From Thermodesulfobacteriota bacterium (GTDB lineage: Bacteria; Desulfobacterota; Syntrophobacteria; BM002), in assembly GCA_947259475.1 (NCBI GenBank), contig CAMYLW010000321.1, positions 1 through 6,584 of the forward strand: 6,584 bases of DNA, given 5' to 3'. The first letter of the stretch is position 1. The number at the start of each line of letters is the position of its first letter. A program made the position numbers and the translations under genes. The notes under the pieces are model-generated. The model had not been told where the DNA came from. It ran no database searches and was given only the letters and a program-made list of their open reading frames with translations. This document shows positions 1 through 6,060 of the stretch, piece by piece.

Positions 1-54
1 AGACGTCAGAAGTCAGGGATAAAGCTGATCTCCGATCTCCGACTTCTGACCTCT
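1..54. repeat. Heptamer tandem repeat forming an inverted repeat downstream of prfB
   Basis: Four imperfect 7-base units lie head to tail on the plus strand at 25-52: CTGATCT, CCGATCT, CCGACTT, CTGACCT. Two more units of the same kind lie in the opposite orientation at 3-16. As a result GTCAGAAGTC (5-14) is perfectly complementary to GACTTCTGAC (41-50), giving a 10-bp stem with a 26-base loop. It begins about 30 bases past the prfB stop codon. A transcript leaving prfB could fold here, but no U-tract is visible before the window edge, so I do not call it an intrinsic terminator. The array may continue beyond base 1. Confidence 0.7.
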
Positions 55-82
55 ATGATAGACGACTTCAACGATCTACCGC

Positions 83-1199
83 TCACTGCTTACTATCTTT
101 CGCACCACCTCCCTGCATCAGATAAGCCTCTATCAGCTCGTCCAAATCACCATCCAGTACTGCATCAACATTTCCCCTTTCCAATTGAGTCCTGTGATCT
201 TTCACGAGCCGGTAAGGATGAAGCACGTAAGAGCGGATCTGACTACCCCAAGCGATATCTTCGAGGGAATCGTGGATTTCTTGCATTTTCTCTGATTGGA
301 GCTGCTGTTCCCTTTCATATAGACGCGAACGCAACACCTTCATAGCCATTTCTCTGTTGCGGTGTTGTGATTTTTCATTCTGACACTGAACAATTATCCC
401 TGTGGGTATGTGGGTTATGCGGACCGCTGAGTCGGTCTTGTTGACATGTTGGCCACCAGCCCCACTGGCTCTGTAGGTGTCGACCTTGATTTCCGCGGGT
501 TTGATTTCGATTACAATTTCATCTTCCACTTGAGGGTAGACGAATACCGCCGCGAAAGAGGTATGGCGCCGGCCGCTGGCGTCGAAAGGGGATATGCGCA
601 CCAGGCGGTGTATGCCCTTTTCGGCTTTGAGTAAGCCGTAAGCATATGGGCCGCTGGAGGCATAAGTAACGCTCTTAATACCCGCCTCCTCACCGGACTG
701 TATGTCGATAATCTGATTCTTGAACTCCCGTTTCTCAGCCCAGCGCAAGTACATCCGCAGAAGCATCTCCGTCCAGTCCTGGGCTTCAGTCCCACCGGCG
801 CCGGCGTTTATGCTAACAATTGCGCCGAGAGGATCATCAGCACCGCCCAGCATTCGTTGGAATTCTTGGGCTGATATCTCCGCATCGATGTCCTTGAGTT
901 TTTGAGATATTTCGTCCAGTTCTACAAGGTCCTCCTCTTCAAGGGCCATATCCAAAAGAATGGTGACATCTTCCAGTTCGTCGTTCAAGCGCTCGAATCG
1001 CTCCACGATATCGGAGAGAACTGCGCGTTCTTTTAGAATCTGAGGCTGTTTGTCAGGGTTGTCCCAGAAGCCTTCCTTGGACATTATGGTTTCGACTTGC
1101 TTAAGGCGGTGGGATTTTTGGGGGATGTCAAAGATGACCTCGCAGATCTTGTAACCGGTCAAGCAGTTCTTTGATCTGTGATTTAGATGGAGAAGTCAT
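83..1199 (-). CDS. prfB: Peptide chain release factor 2, with programmed +1 frameshift
   Basis: RF2 recognises UGA and UAA stop codons in the ribosomal A site and triggers hydrolysis of peptidyl-tRNA. The gene is read in two frames. ATG at 1199 gives 23 codons up to an in-frame TGA (1130-1128), where a +1 shift continues into the long frame ending at 83, for about 371 residues in total, close to the family's usual length. In the shifted product the stop-codon-reading tripeptide SPF is near residues 203-205 and the catalytic GGQ loop (SGAGGQHVNKT) near 248-250. The N-terminal part is helical and acidic, as in RF2. The start is supported by AAAGGAGAG eight bases upstream. No clear sigma-70 promoter is visible in the leader, so it may be cotranscribed with lnt across a 477-base gap. 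Assignment to RF2 and not RF1 rests on the SPF motif and the frameshift site. Confidence 0.97.
1127..1145 (-). promoter_or_regulatory. Programmed +1 frameshift site of prfB
   Basis: On the minus strand the sequence reads GAGGT, CAT, CTT, TGA, C. This has all the parts of the known RF2 site: an internal Shine-Dalgarno-like GAGGT three bases before the slippery Leu codon CTT, the in-frame stop TGA at codon 24, and a following C that makes termination poor. When RF2 is scarce the Leu tRNA slips from CUU to UUU and translation continues with GAC (Asp24). This gives autogenous feedback on RF2 level. Residues on both sides (LRGHL before, DIPQKSHRL after) join into the usual RF2 N-terminus, which supports a real shift and not a sequencing error. 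Confidence 0.95.
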
Positions 1200-1205
1200 G
1201 AATTT

Positions 1206-1214
1206 CTCTCCTTT
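1206..1214 (-). promoter_or_regulatory. Ribosome binding site of prfB
   Basis: AAAGGAGAG on the minus strand, with its GGAG core eight bases before the ATG at 1199. It fixes the true start upstream of the frameshift stop and outside the long downstream frame. Confidence 0.85.
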
Positions 1215-1646
1215 GTTTTTCGCAGTCTTGTCACACTCAAGTCAACCATACTTTTCATCTTTTGTACAGAGGCCGGAAGTTTTTTGCCTAATCCGCTTGA
1301 CTTGATTGGCTACGGGATCGCACTTGTATTCCTGAACAAACCGATTCGGCGGCGGGTCATGGAAGAGGCTACTCCATCACGGGCACGATTCGCACCATTT
1401 ATGGCAGAGTATCTTTTAAGAACCCATCAAATCTTCATGCTGGCCTTAGCGCAGTCAAGAGCTGCAGCAAAAAAGGTGGCTCAGGTGCTCGCGGTTTCGC
1501 AGCCTCCCCCATGACCATGACTCTTGTACAATTGGTCCTCAAAAAATCGGGAAACTCCTGTGGTAACGATTTAGAGTCTTGAGCTGATTTAAGAAATCTG
1601 TAGTTTCGTGTATACGCCTGATCCATATCGAGTGGACTTCGTGTTC
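1215..1646. other. Long lnt-prfB intergenic region without a convincing gene
   Basis: Nothing recognisable is encoded here on either strand. A plus-strand frame is open from 1182 to 1514 and a minus-strand frame from 1626 to 1435, but neither has a ribosome binding site before a start codon or any motif I recognise. I saw no tRNA-like cloverleaf, and no hairpin longer than 5 bp (ATGGA at 1359-1363 with TCCAT at 1373-1377). Minus-strand TTGACT at 1245-1240 resembles a -35 box, but the expected -10 position reads CGAAAA, so no promoter is called. The region could be decayed coding sequence or a long untranslated spacer. Confidence 0.5.
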
Positions 1647-1678
1647 CCCGCGTCTCCGTCTCGCCGCGTCTCCGCGTC
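1647..1678. repeat. GC-rich octamer tandem repeat at the lnt stop codon
   Basis: Read on the minus strand, four 8-base units follow each other without gaps: GACGCGGA (1678-1671), GACGCGGC (1670-1663), GAGACGGA (1662-1655) and GACGCGGG (1654-1647). The first unit supplies the last two bases of the lnt TGA stop, so the array abuts the coding region exactly. It has no self-complementary arms and does not look like a terminator. Confidence 0.75.
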
Positions 1679-3224
1679 AGGCCTTAGGCCGCGCTACGAG
1701 TGCATAACCAAACGCCAAGAAAGAGATGGCGACACAACTCCAGGCGAACCAGTCACCATAGCGGGTGTAAATGGTCTTGCCTTTTCCTAACTGGAGAGTA
1801 GACACCAAGGTTTCGTCCTCGTACAAGCCGGTCTTCTGAAGGATACGGCCTCGAGTATCGATGAAAGCACTGATTCCGGTGTTGGCGCAGCGGGCAATGG
1901 GTATTCGATTCTCAACTGCACGCAGTACCGCCATGGAAAGGTGTTGGTGAGGGGCGCTGCTACGACCAAACCAGGCATCGTTGGTAATGTTGACCAACAG
2001 ATTGGCACCACCATTGGCCAGGTCGCGACTGAGTTTGGGAAAGATGGCTTCGTAACAAATAAGCACACCCACTCGCGCTGCAGACACTTCCAACACTGCA
2101 GCTTGTTTGCCGGAAGCGAAGTTTCCAGCAGCTTGAACCAGTTTGTCCACAAAAAACAAAATCTTTTTCCACGGGACATATTCGCCGAAGGGTACCAAAT
2201 GGATCTTGTCATAGTAACCAGTAACCATCCCGTCGCCATCGAGAAGATAGGCGCGGTTGTATAATCTCAATTCTACTCCCTTTCTGCGATAGGCAGGACT
2301 GCCGAATAGCAAGGGTTTTTTGAGTTCTTGTACTTCTCGAATAAGGGTCTTGGTGTTCTGCCGGTCTGCCAGGAAATAGAATGGTGTGGCCGTCTCAGGC
2401 CAAAGCACCAGATCGGGTTGTTGCTTGGCAATCTCTTTGGTTAGCCGTATATATTTTTCCAAGGTGGCTTGCTGGAAAGCCGGGTCCCACTTGGTATCTT
2501 GGCTTACATTACCCTGCACCATAGCAACTTTGAAGGATTGATCCTGGTGGGATTCAAAAGTGGCCAATCGCCACCGGCCGTAGCCATAGACCACCGAGAC
2601 CAAGCCGACCAGAAGCAGGGTGGAAATAAGTCGAGTCACTCTTTTTCTCTGGTGCTTTGAGCCGAAGATCATCCGGAAGAGTAAAGCACTCGAGAGGACC
2701 AGGACAAATGAAATCCCATAGACGCCGGCGAGGTCAGCCATTTGTATGACCGAAAGCCACCGGTACTGGCTATACCCCAGGTTTTCCCATGGAAATCCGG
2801 TCAGTAAATGACTCTTTCCCAATTCTAGGGTAACCCAGAGAAAAGGCGCAAGCGGAAGCCACGGCAGACCCCTCTGCCGCAGCCAGCTTAATCCTGCACA
2901 GAAGAGTCCTAGAAATAGAGCCAGATAGGCCACCAGTAGAAAACAAACCACCAGGCTGACCGGGAGAGGAAGATTACCGTAGTGGTTTACTACATAGGTG
3001 ATCCAATAAAGCAGGCTCAAACCATGGCATACCCCGGCGAACCAACCAAGGGTGAAGGAAGCAGGAGCTTTGTTGGCTGCTGCCAGGAAGAGTAAAGGAA
3101 CAAGAACCGCCCAACCAACCAGAGGGTGGCCAACGGGGGGGAAACAGAAAGTGAGGAGCAGGCCTGAAAAGGCTGCGATAAAGTAGTGCTTTGGACTCGC
3201 ATTGAAGAACTGCTGTATGTTCAC
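1677..3224 (-). CDS. lnt: Apolipoprotein N-acyltransferase
   Basis: Lnt adds the third acyl chain to the N-terminal cysteine of lipoproteins, using phospholipid as donor, the last step of lipoprotein maturation at the periplasmic face of the inner membrane. The 515-residue length matches the family. The N-terminal part (about 12-215) is strongly hydrophobic with several membrane helices, followed by a carbon-nitrogen hydrolase (nitrilase-like) domain at about 231-475 and a last hydrophobic helix near 490-510. The expected catalytic triad is present: Glu277 in LVLWPETATP, Lys340 in YYDKIHLVPFGEYVP, Cys390 in GVLICYEAIF. NITNDAWFG (412-420) is also conserved. The start is GTG at 3224. No upstream alternative start precedes the stop in this frame, and no strong Shine-Dalgarno sequence is visible. 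Its neighbour corC is a classical partner of lnt in proteobacteria. A pilZ gene lies 129 bases upstream. Confidence 0.96.
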   Translation of the reverse strand: MNIQQFFNASPKHYFIAAFSGLLLTFCFPPVGHPLVGWAVLVPLLFLAAANKAPASFTLGWFAGVCHGLSLLYWITYVVNHYGNLPLPVSLVVCFLLVAYLALFLGLFCAGLSWLRQRGLPWLPLAPFLWVTLELGKSHLLTGFPWENLGYSQYRWLSVIQMADLAGVYGISFVLVLSSALLFRMIFGSKHQRKRVTRLISTLLLVGLVSVVYGYGRWRLATFESHQDQSFKVAMVQGNVSQDTKWDPAFQQATLEKYIRLTKEIAKQQPDLVLWPETATPFYFLADRQNTKTLIREVQELKKPLLFGSPAYRRKGVELRLYNRAYLLDGDGMVTGYYDKIHLVPFGEYVPWKKILFFVDKLVQAAGNFASGKQAAVLEVSAARVGVLICYEAIFPKLSRDLANGGANLLVNITNDAWFGRSSAPHQHLSMAVLRAVENRIPIARCANTGISAFIDTRGRILQKTGLYEDETLVSTLQLGKGKTIYTRYGDWFAWSCVAISFLAFGYALVARPKA

Positions 3225-3353
3225 TCTAGTTCCAGACGTTACTTTCTCGTGGCTTGGCCACTGGCGGAGGCCAACCTACATTAATATCTGCAAGCCACAA
3301 TCAGAAGGATAATGTCTGGGAGGATTTGGTCAGAGATGGCATGGAGGTTGTTA
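3225..3353. other. pilZ-lnt spacer with a weak hairpin
   Basis: These 129 bases hold one modest inverted repeat, TTGGCC (3254-3259) with GGCCAA (3269-3274), a 6-bp stem and 9-base loop. On the minus strand no T-run follows it, so termination here is unlikely. Nothing else stands out, and no clear promoter for lnt was found. Confidence 0.35.
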
Positions 3354-3689
3354 TCATTGTTGCTCAGCAACCACCTCGCGAATGTATTGACGGTCATCGT
3401 CTGAAATCTCGACGAAACGAACACCTATTCCTCTAGGCTCATCGCTACCTTCTGGATTGTAGATGTTTGACCTCGCAACCCGGGCGCTGGCTCTCAGAAA
3501 CTGACGGGAATGGGGTACCTTAATAATCATACGAAAAGTTTCGTTGGATTCGGGTTGTTCTTGGCAGTGTACGAATGCACCCCCGAGACTGATATTATTG
3601 ACCTCGCCTTCAATTGGGCCCTGGGCGGTTAACATCGTAACGGGCCAGGTCACCTCTACTCTAGGAAACTGGCGATTTTCTTCTCCCAC
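3354..3689 (-). CDS. Single-domain PilZ protein, predicted c-di-GMP receptor
   Basis: PilZ domains bind the second messenger cyclic di-GMP. With the GTG start at 3689 this is a 111-residue protein that is essentially one PilZ domain. Both parts of the ligand signature are intact: the N-terminal RxxxR (Arg6 to Arg10 in NRQFPRVEV) and the (D/N)xSxxG motif (Asn32, Ser34, Gly37 in NNISLGGAF). GIGVRFVEI (87-95) is the typical last strand. There is no signal peptide or membrane segment, so it is likely cytoplasmic. The frame extends six codons further up to a GTG at 3707, but AAAAGGAG lies six bases before the 3689 GTG and decides the start. It sits between corC and lnt, on the same strand, after a palindromic repeat. 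Its output partner cannot be read from the sequence. Confidence 0.9.
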   Translation of the reverse strand: MGEENRQFPRVEVTWPVTMLTAQGPIEGEVNNISLGGAFVHCQEQPESNETFRMIIKVPHSRQFLRASARVARSNIYNPEGSDEPRGIGVRFVEISDDDRQYIREVVAEQQ

Positions 3690-3695
3690 AGAGAA

Positions 3696-3703
3696 CTCCT
3701 TTT
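3696..3703 (-). promoter_or_regulatory. Ribosome binding site of the pilZ gene
   Basis: AAAAGGAG on the minus strand, followed by TTCTCT and then GTG (3689). Good complementarity and spacing favour this GTG over the in-frame GTG at 3707, which lies before the site. Confidence 0.75.
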
Positions 3704-3734
3704 GCACCGCAGGCCATTTGTCCGAGGTCCCTAG

Positions 3735-3873
3735 CCCGGATTATTCATGAATCTGTGTCGCGAGACCGTGAAGATGGGCGTGTCAGCGGGCAACCGCAGG
3801 GGCTTGAATCCGAGGCGTACTTGACCGTACGTCAAGTCCTGTTCCGAGCACGGCCTTCCCGCCAAAGGCGGGA
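3735..3873 (+). repeat. Palindromic element B, truncated relative of the element at 4873-5068
   Basis: Its first 51 bases (3735-3785) align with the reverse complement of the 4873-5068 element at about 40 of 51 positions, sharing TTCATGAAT, TGTCGCGAGACC and GAAGATG in the same order and spacing. A second shared block is TCCGAGGCGTAC (3809-3820), followed by TGA, two variable bases and GTACGTC. Unlike the other copy it has no right terminal repeat before the corC stop. It carries two internal hairpins: ACTTGAC (3819-3825) with GTCAAGT (3831-3837), and TCCCGCC (3857-3863) with GGCGGGA (3867-3873). It fills most of the corC-pilZ gap. The right boundary is uncertain and could reach about 3895. 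Confidence 0.75.
3857..3873. repeat. GC-rich hairpin inside element B
   Basis: TCCCGCC, loop AAA, GGCGGGA: a 7-bp stem with 3-base loop, 46 bases beyond the corC stop in the direction of transcription. Neither strand has a T-run after it (minus strand continues AGGCCG), so a factor-independent terminator is not supported. It could still stabilise the 3' end of corC mRNA. Confidence 0.7.
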
Positions 3874-3918
3874 CTATAGCGCGAGCGCAGCGGTTTTTAT
3901 CGGTGTAGGTATGCAACA

Positions 3919-4794
3919 TTAGGGTTCAGTATTGGTTGGGGGGTCTTTAGTGTATGCGTCCTGTTTCTGTACTTTAATTCTAACCTTGCCAATCTTTCTG
4001 GCATCTGCCGATTCGATTGTCATTTCAAGAGGGGCGTGGATTATTTTTTCGTGAGGTTGCGGGACTCTGCCCAACAAACTGGTTATGAACCCTCCAACCG
4101 ACTCGAAATTCCCTTTGGGGATTTGAAGGTCAAAATGTTCGGTTAGTTTTTCGATTTCAAGTCGTGCGTCTACCAAGAGCTCACCTTCGTCGGTTGCTAC
4201 CATGAGGATTTCGTCATCGTCGTACTCGTCGCGAATTTCGCCGATGATCTCCTCAATGATATCTTCGATGGTAACCAATCCTGCAACACCGCCATATTCG
4301 TCAATGACGATGGCCATATGGGACATCTTGTCGCGAAGTTCTGTGAGGAGGTGGCTGATCTTTTTAGTTTCGGGGATAAAATAAGGTGTGCGTACTATGT
4401 CCTGTAAATCTAGATGCTTCTCGCCCCAAGAGGACAGCAAGTCCTTCACATGTAGAATTCCGATAATGTCGTCGATATTATCTGCATACACAGGGAAGCG
4501 AGAGTGGCCCTTGTTGATTACCAATTCAAGAAGTTTTTCAATGGGAGTATCACCGCTGACAATTATCGCATCAGTGCGAGGGACCATAATTTCTCTGGCC
4601 ACAGTGTCGCGGAAGGAGAGAATACTCTGCATCATTTCTCCTTCGTCTTCACTCAGGAGCCCTTCCTCCTCACCGACGTCAATGAGTTGCTGGATTTCTT
4701 TTTGAAGCTCAGGATGTGAAGTCTTCTTGCGGTATCGTAACTTGAGGAGGGTGGCGATTTTTCGCCATAAGCCTGTTTCGGGTCCTTCTTCCAA
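3919..4794 (-). CDS. corC: CorC/YbeX-type CBS-pair protein
   Basis: The 291-residue protein has the layout of E. coli CorC/YbeX (292 residues): an acidic N-terminal stretch, two CBS domains at about 67-125 and 132-190, and a C-terminal CorC/HlyC transporter-associated domain at about 205-280. Diagnostic stretches are REIMVPRTD (67-75), GHSRFPVY (96-103), VIDEYGGVAGLVTIEDI (163-179) and ESVGGF (231-236). The N-terminal CNNM membrane domain of larger HlyC/CorC proteins is absent, so this is the soluble form. CBS pairs usually bind adenosine nucleotides. The family has been linked to magnesium and cobalt efflux and to ribosome or envelope homeostasis, but the exact role is unsettled. The start is probably TTG at 4794; AAGGAG is at 4812-4807, a rather long 12 bases away, so an in-frame CTG at 4803 cannot be excluded. 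Repeat elements lie on both sides of the gene. Confidence 0.92.
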   Translation of the reverse strand: MEEGPETGLWRKIATLLKLRYRKKTSHPELQKEIQQLIDVGEEEGLLSEDEGEMMQSILSFRDTVAREIMVPRTDAIIVSGDTPIEKLLELVINKGHSRFPVYADNIDDIIGILHVKDLLSSWGEKHLDLQDIVRTPYFIPETKKISHLLTELRDKMSHMAIVIDEYGGVAGLVTIEDIIEEIIGEIRDEYDDDEILMVATDEGELLVDARLEIEKLTEHFDLQIPKGNFESVGGFITSLLGRVPQPHEKIIHAPLEMTIESADARKIGKVRIKVQKQDAYTKDPPTNTEP

Positions 4795-4872
4795 GGGACT
4801 CAGAATCTCCTTATGTATAGGGGGACGTGTTTTCGCCCCAAGCTCGCTTGGCCCCGGTGCGCTGAATTAGCT

Positions 4873-5068
4873 TAACCTGGATATTTCATGAATTACTTGC
4901 TGCGACCACGGATATGGCCGCCCTTCCTGGCGTCCTCGAGTGCCGGCCCCTGCGACGTACCATTCAGGTACGCCTCGGAACCAATCCCGCGGTACCGCGG
5001 GACGAGTTTCCAGGTGGCACGATCATCTTCGTGGTCTCGCGACAGCCATTCATGAAATATCCAGGTTA
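4873..5068. mobile_element. MITE-like palindromic element A with 21-bp terminal inverted repeats
   Basis: The left end 4873-4893 (TAACCTGG, ATATTTCATGAAT) is perfectly repeated in inverse orientation at 5048-5068, enclosing 154 bases. Similarity continues inward imperfectly on both sides (CTGCGACCACGGATATG against CTGTCGCGAGACCACGAAGATG), so the whole element can form a long interrupted hairpin. It encodes no protein. The terminal TA of each arm could be a TA target duplication, as left by IS630/Tc1-type transposases, but TA is self-complementary and cannot prove it. A related copy in opposite orientation lies at 3735-3873. It would form part of the corC 5' leader if the promoter at 5103-5074 is real. 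Confidence 0.8.
4985..5002. repeat. Perfect 18-bp palindrome within element A
   Basis: TCCCGCGGT followed directly by its reverse complement ACCGCGGGA, with no spacer. It resembles the GC-rich hairpin of element B (same TCCCGC and GCGGGA ends), but it lies on the other side of the shared TCCGAGGCGTAC block. Confidence 0.85.
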
Positions 5069-5073
5069 GGTTA

Positions 5074-5103
5074 ATCTTAACAGTCTCTTTTTCGCTTTGT
5101 CAA
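5074..5103 (-). promoter_or_regulatory. Candidate sigma-70-type promoter for corC and downstream genes
   Basis: The minus strand carries a perfect -35 hexamer TTGACA (5103-5098), an 18-base spacer and TAAGAT (5079-5074), which matches TATAAT at four of six positions. Transcription would begin near 5067, at the very edge of the palindromic element, giving corC a leader of about 270 bases. It is the best promoter-like pair I found in the window, but it rests on consensus match only. Confidence 0.45.
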
Positions 5104-5118
5104 ATATATTGTCAAAGC
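5094..5118. promoter_or_regulatory. Operator-like 25-bp dyad overlapping the candidate -35 box
   Basis: On the minus strand the arms GCTTTGACAA (5118-5109) and TTGACAAAGC (5103-5094) are separated by TATAT and are reverse complements at 9 of 10 positions. The same bases also form a direct repeat of TTTGACAA with a 12-base period, so TTGACA occurs twice. The dyad begins on the last base of the speB stop codon and covers the candidate -35 box. No T-run follows, so it is unlikely to be a terminator. A repressor site is plausible. Confidence 0.45.
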
Positions 5119-6035
5119 TATTCAGTCTTGTTTTGAAAGCGATAGGCGAGAAGTTTGTAAGCCAGTTTGGCGGCAAAGAAATCGGGAGCAATGTTTCCAG
5201 GCTGGGGGCAGAGTTCCATGATGTCAGCTCCCACGACTTCTCTAGAGCGGCACACTAACCGGAGTAGCTCAAGAACCTCATACCAGTACAGACCCCCAGG
5301 TTCTGGGGTACCTACAGCTGGCATAATGGCAGGATCGAATACATCCAGATCAATGGTGATGTAAACCTGCGGCCGCAGTTGAGCAACGACTTCTTGTTGC
5401 CAATCCGACCGCTTGTGGATATCTGCTGCGAAAAAAATGGGTAGTGCCTGTTCCTGAGCCCAGCGGTGTTCCTGAGAGCTCATTGAACGGATCCCGACTG
5501 GAACCAATTTCGCATGACGACTGGCGAGTCGCATGACACAGGCATTGCTGTATTCTGCACCTTGATAGGTTTTACGTAAATCGGTATGCGCGTCGAGTTG
5601 CAGGACTGAAAGGTCATCTACCCGGCCAGCCATCGCCTGGATCATACCCAATGAGAGTAAATGTTCTCCGCCGAGCATCAATGGGAATAGACCAAAATCA
5701 AGTGTTTTTTCGCCAAGAGACCGGACCTTATCCACCATCGCGCTGGGGTTACTCGCATCCACCTCCATTTCTTCAAGCGTGGCAATGCCTACTCGAAAAA
5801 CCTCCTGACCTGTTTCTTCATCAAAAAGCTCAAGCTGCTGGGAAGCACGCAAGATAGCATCAGGTCCCTGGCGAGTGCCGGGCATGTAAGTGGTGGTAGC
5901 ATCGTATGGTACGGGGATAATCAGGACTTGTGCGTTTTCTGGGTCTAGGGAGGCCCCATACCGTCCACCAAAGGAGGTGGACGCTGCGGCAAGGGTTGCA
6001 AAAGACTCCAGTCCGTATTTTTGTTCTGTGCTCAT
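5118..6035 (-). CDS. speB: Agmatinase (agmatine ureohydrolase)
   Basis: Agmatinase hydrolyses agmatine to putrescine and urea in the cytoplasm, using a binuclear manganese centre. With ATG at 6035 the product has 305 residues, the normal size for SpeB. All metal ligands of the arginase/agmatinase fold are visible: His125 in LGGEHLLSLG, Asp148, His150 and Asp152 in LQLDAHTDLR, and Asp229 and Asp231 in ITIDLDVFDPAIMP. GTPEPGGLYW follows as in true agmatinases. The same frame stays open up to a TTG at 6131 inside speH, but those extra 32 residues are not family-like, and the ATG lies 25 bases after the speH stop. This ATG lacks a Shine-Dalgarno sequence (upstream bases are pyrimidine-rich), so translation may be coupled to speH. 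Guanidinobutyrase or another ureohydrolase is a less likely alternative. Confidence 0.93.
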   Translation of the reverse strand: MSTEQKYGLESFATLAAASTSFGGRYGASLDPENAQVLIIPVPYDATTTYMPGTRQGPDAILRASQQLELFDEETGQEVFRVGIATLEEMEVDASNPSAMVDKVRSLGEKTLDFGLFPLMLGGEHLLSLGMIQAMAGRVDDLSVLQLDAHTDLRKTYQGAEYSNACVMRLASRHAKLVPVGIRSMSSQEHRWAQEQALPIFFAADIHKRSDWQQEVVAQLRPQVYITIDLDVFDPAIMPAVGTPEPGGLYWYEVLELLRLVCRSREVVGADIMELCPQPGNIAPDFFAAKLAYKLLAYRFQNKTE

Positions 6036-6060
6036 GAGGTGAGAGTAGGTGTCGCCAGAG

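Noticed and set aside
55..345. Plus-strand reading frame of 96 codons
   Set aside because: It lies antisense to the prfB C-terminus, has no ribosome binding site, and its protein resembles no family. The prfB frame explains the sequence.
83..1162. prfB as an N-terminally truncated gene starting at 1162
   Set aside because: An upstream ATG with a good ribosome binding site, joined through the canonical recoding signal, gives the complete N-terminus.
1305..1323. GG-N10-GC arrangement resembling a sigma-54 promoter on the plus strand
   Set aside because: The flanking bases match TGGCACG-N4-TTGCA poorly, and no credible plus-strand gene follows.
1284..1514. Plus-strand reading frame of 76 codons starting with TTG in the lnt-prfB gap
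   Set aside because: No Shine-Dalgarno sequence precedes it, no motif is recognisable and it opposes the surrounding genes. It is kept only as a possible remnant in the gap description.
1787..2239. Minus-strand reading frame of 150 codons inside lnt
   Set aside because: It is in another frame of lnt, whose product has all catalytic motifs. The alternative product has no family features.
3857..3873. Intrinsic terminator after corC
   Set aside because: The hairpin is strong, but no T-run follows it on either strand, and it belongs to the repeat element.
4388..4705. Plus-strand reading frame of 105 codons opposite corC
   Set aside because: It is antisense to conserved CBS-domain coding sequence, with a serine-rich product typical of a shadow frame.
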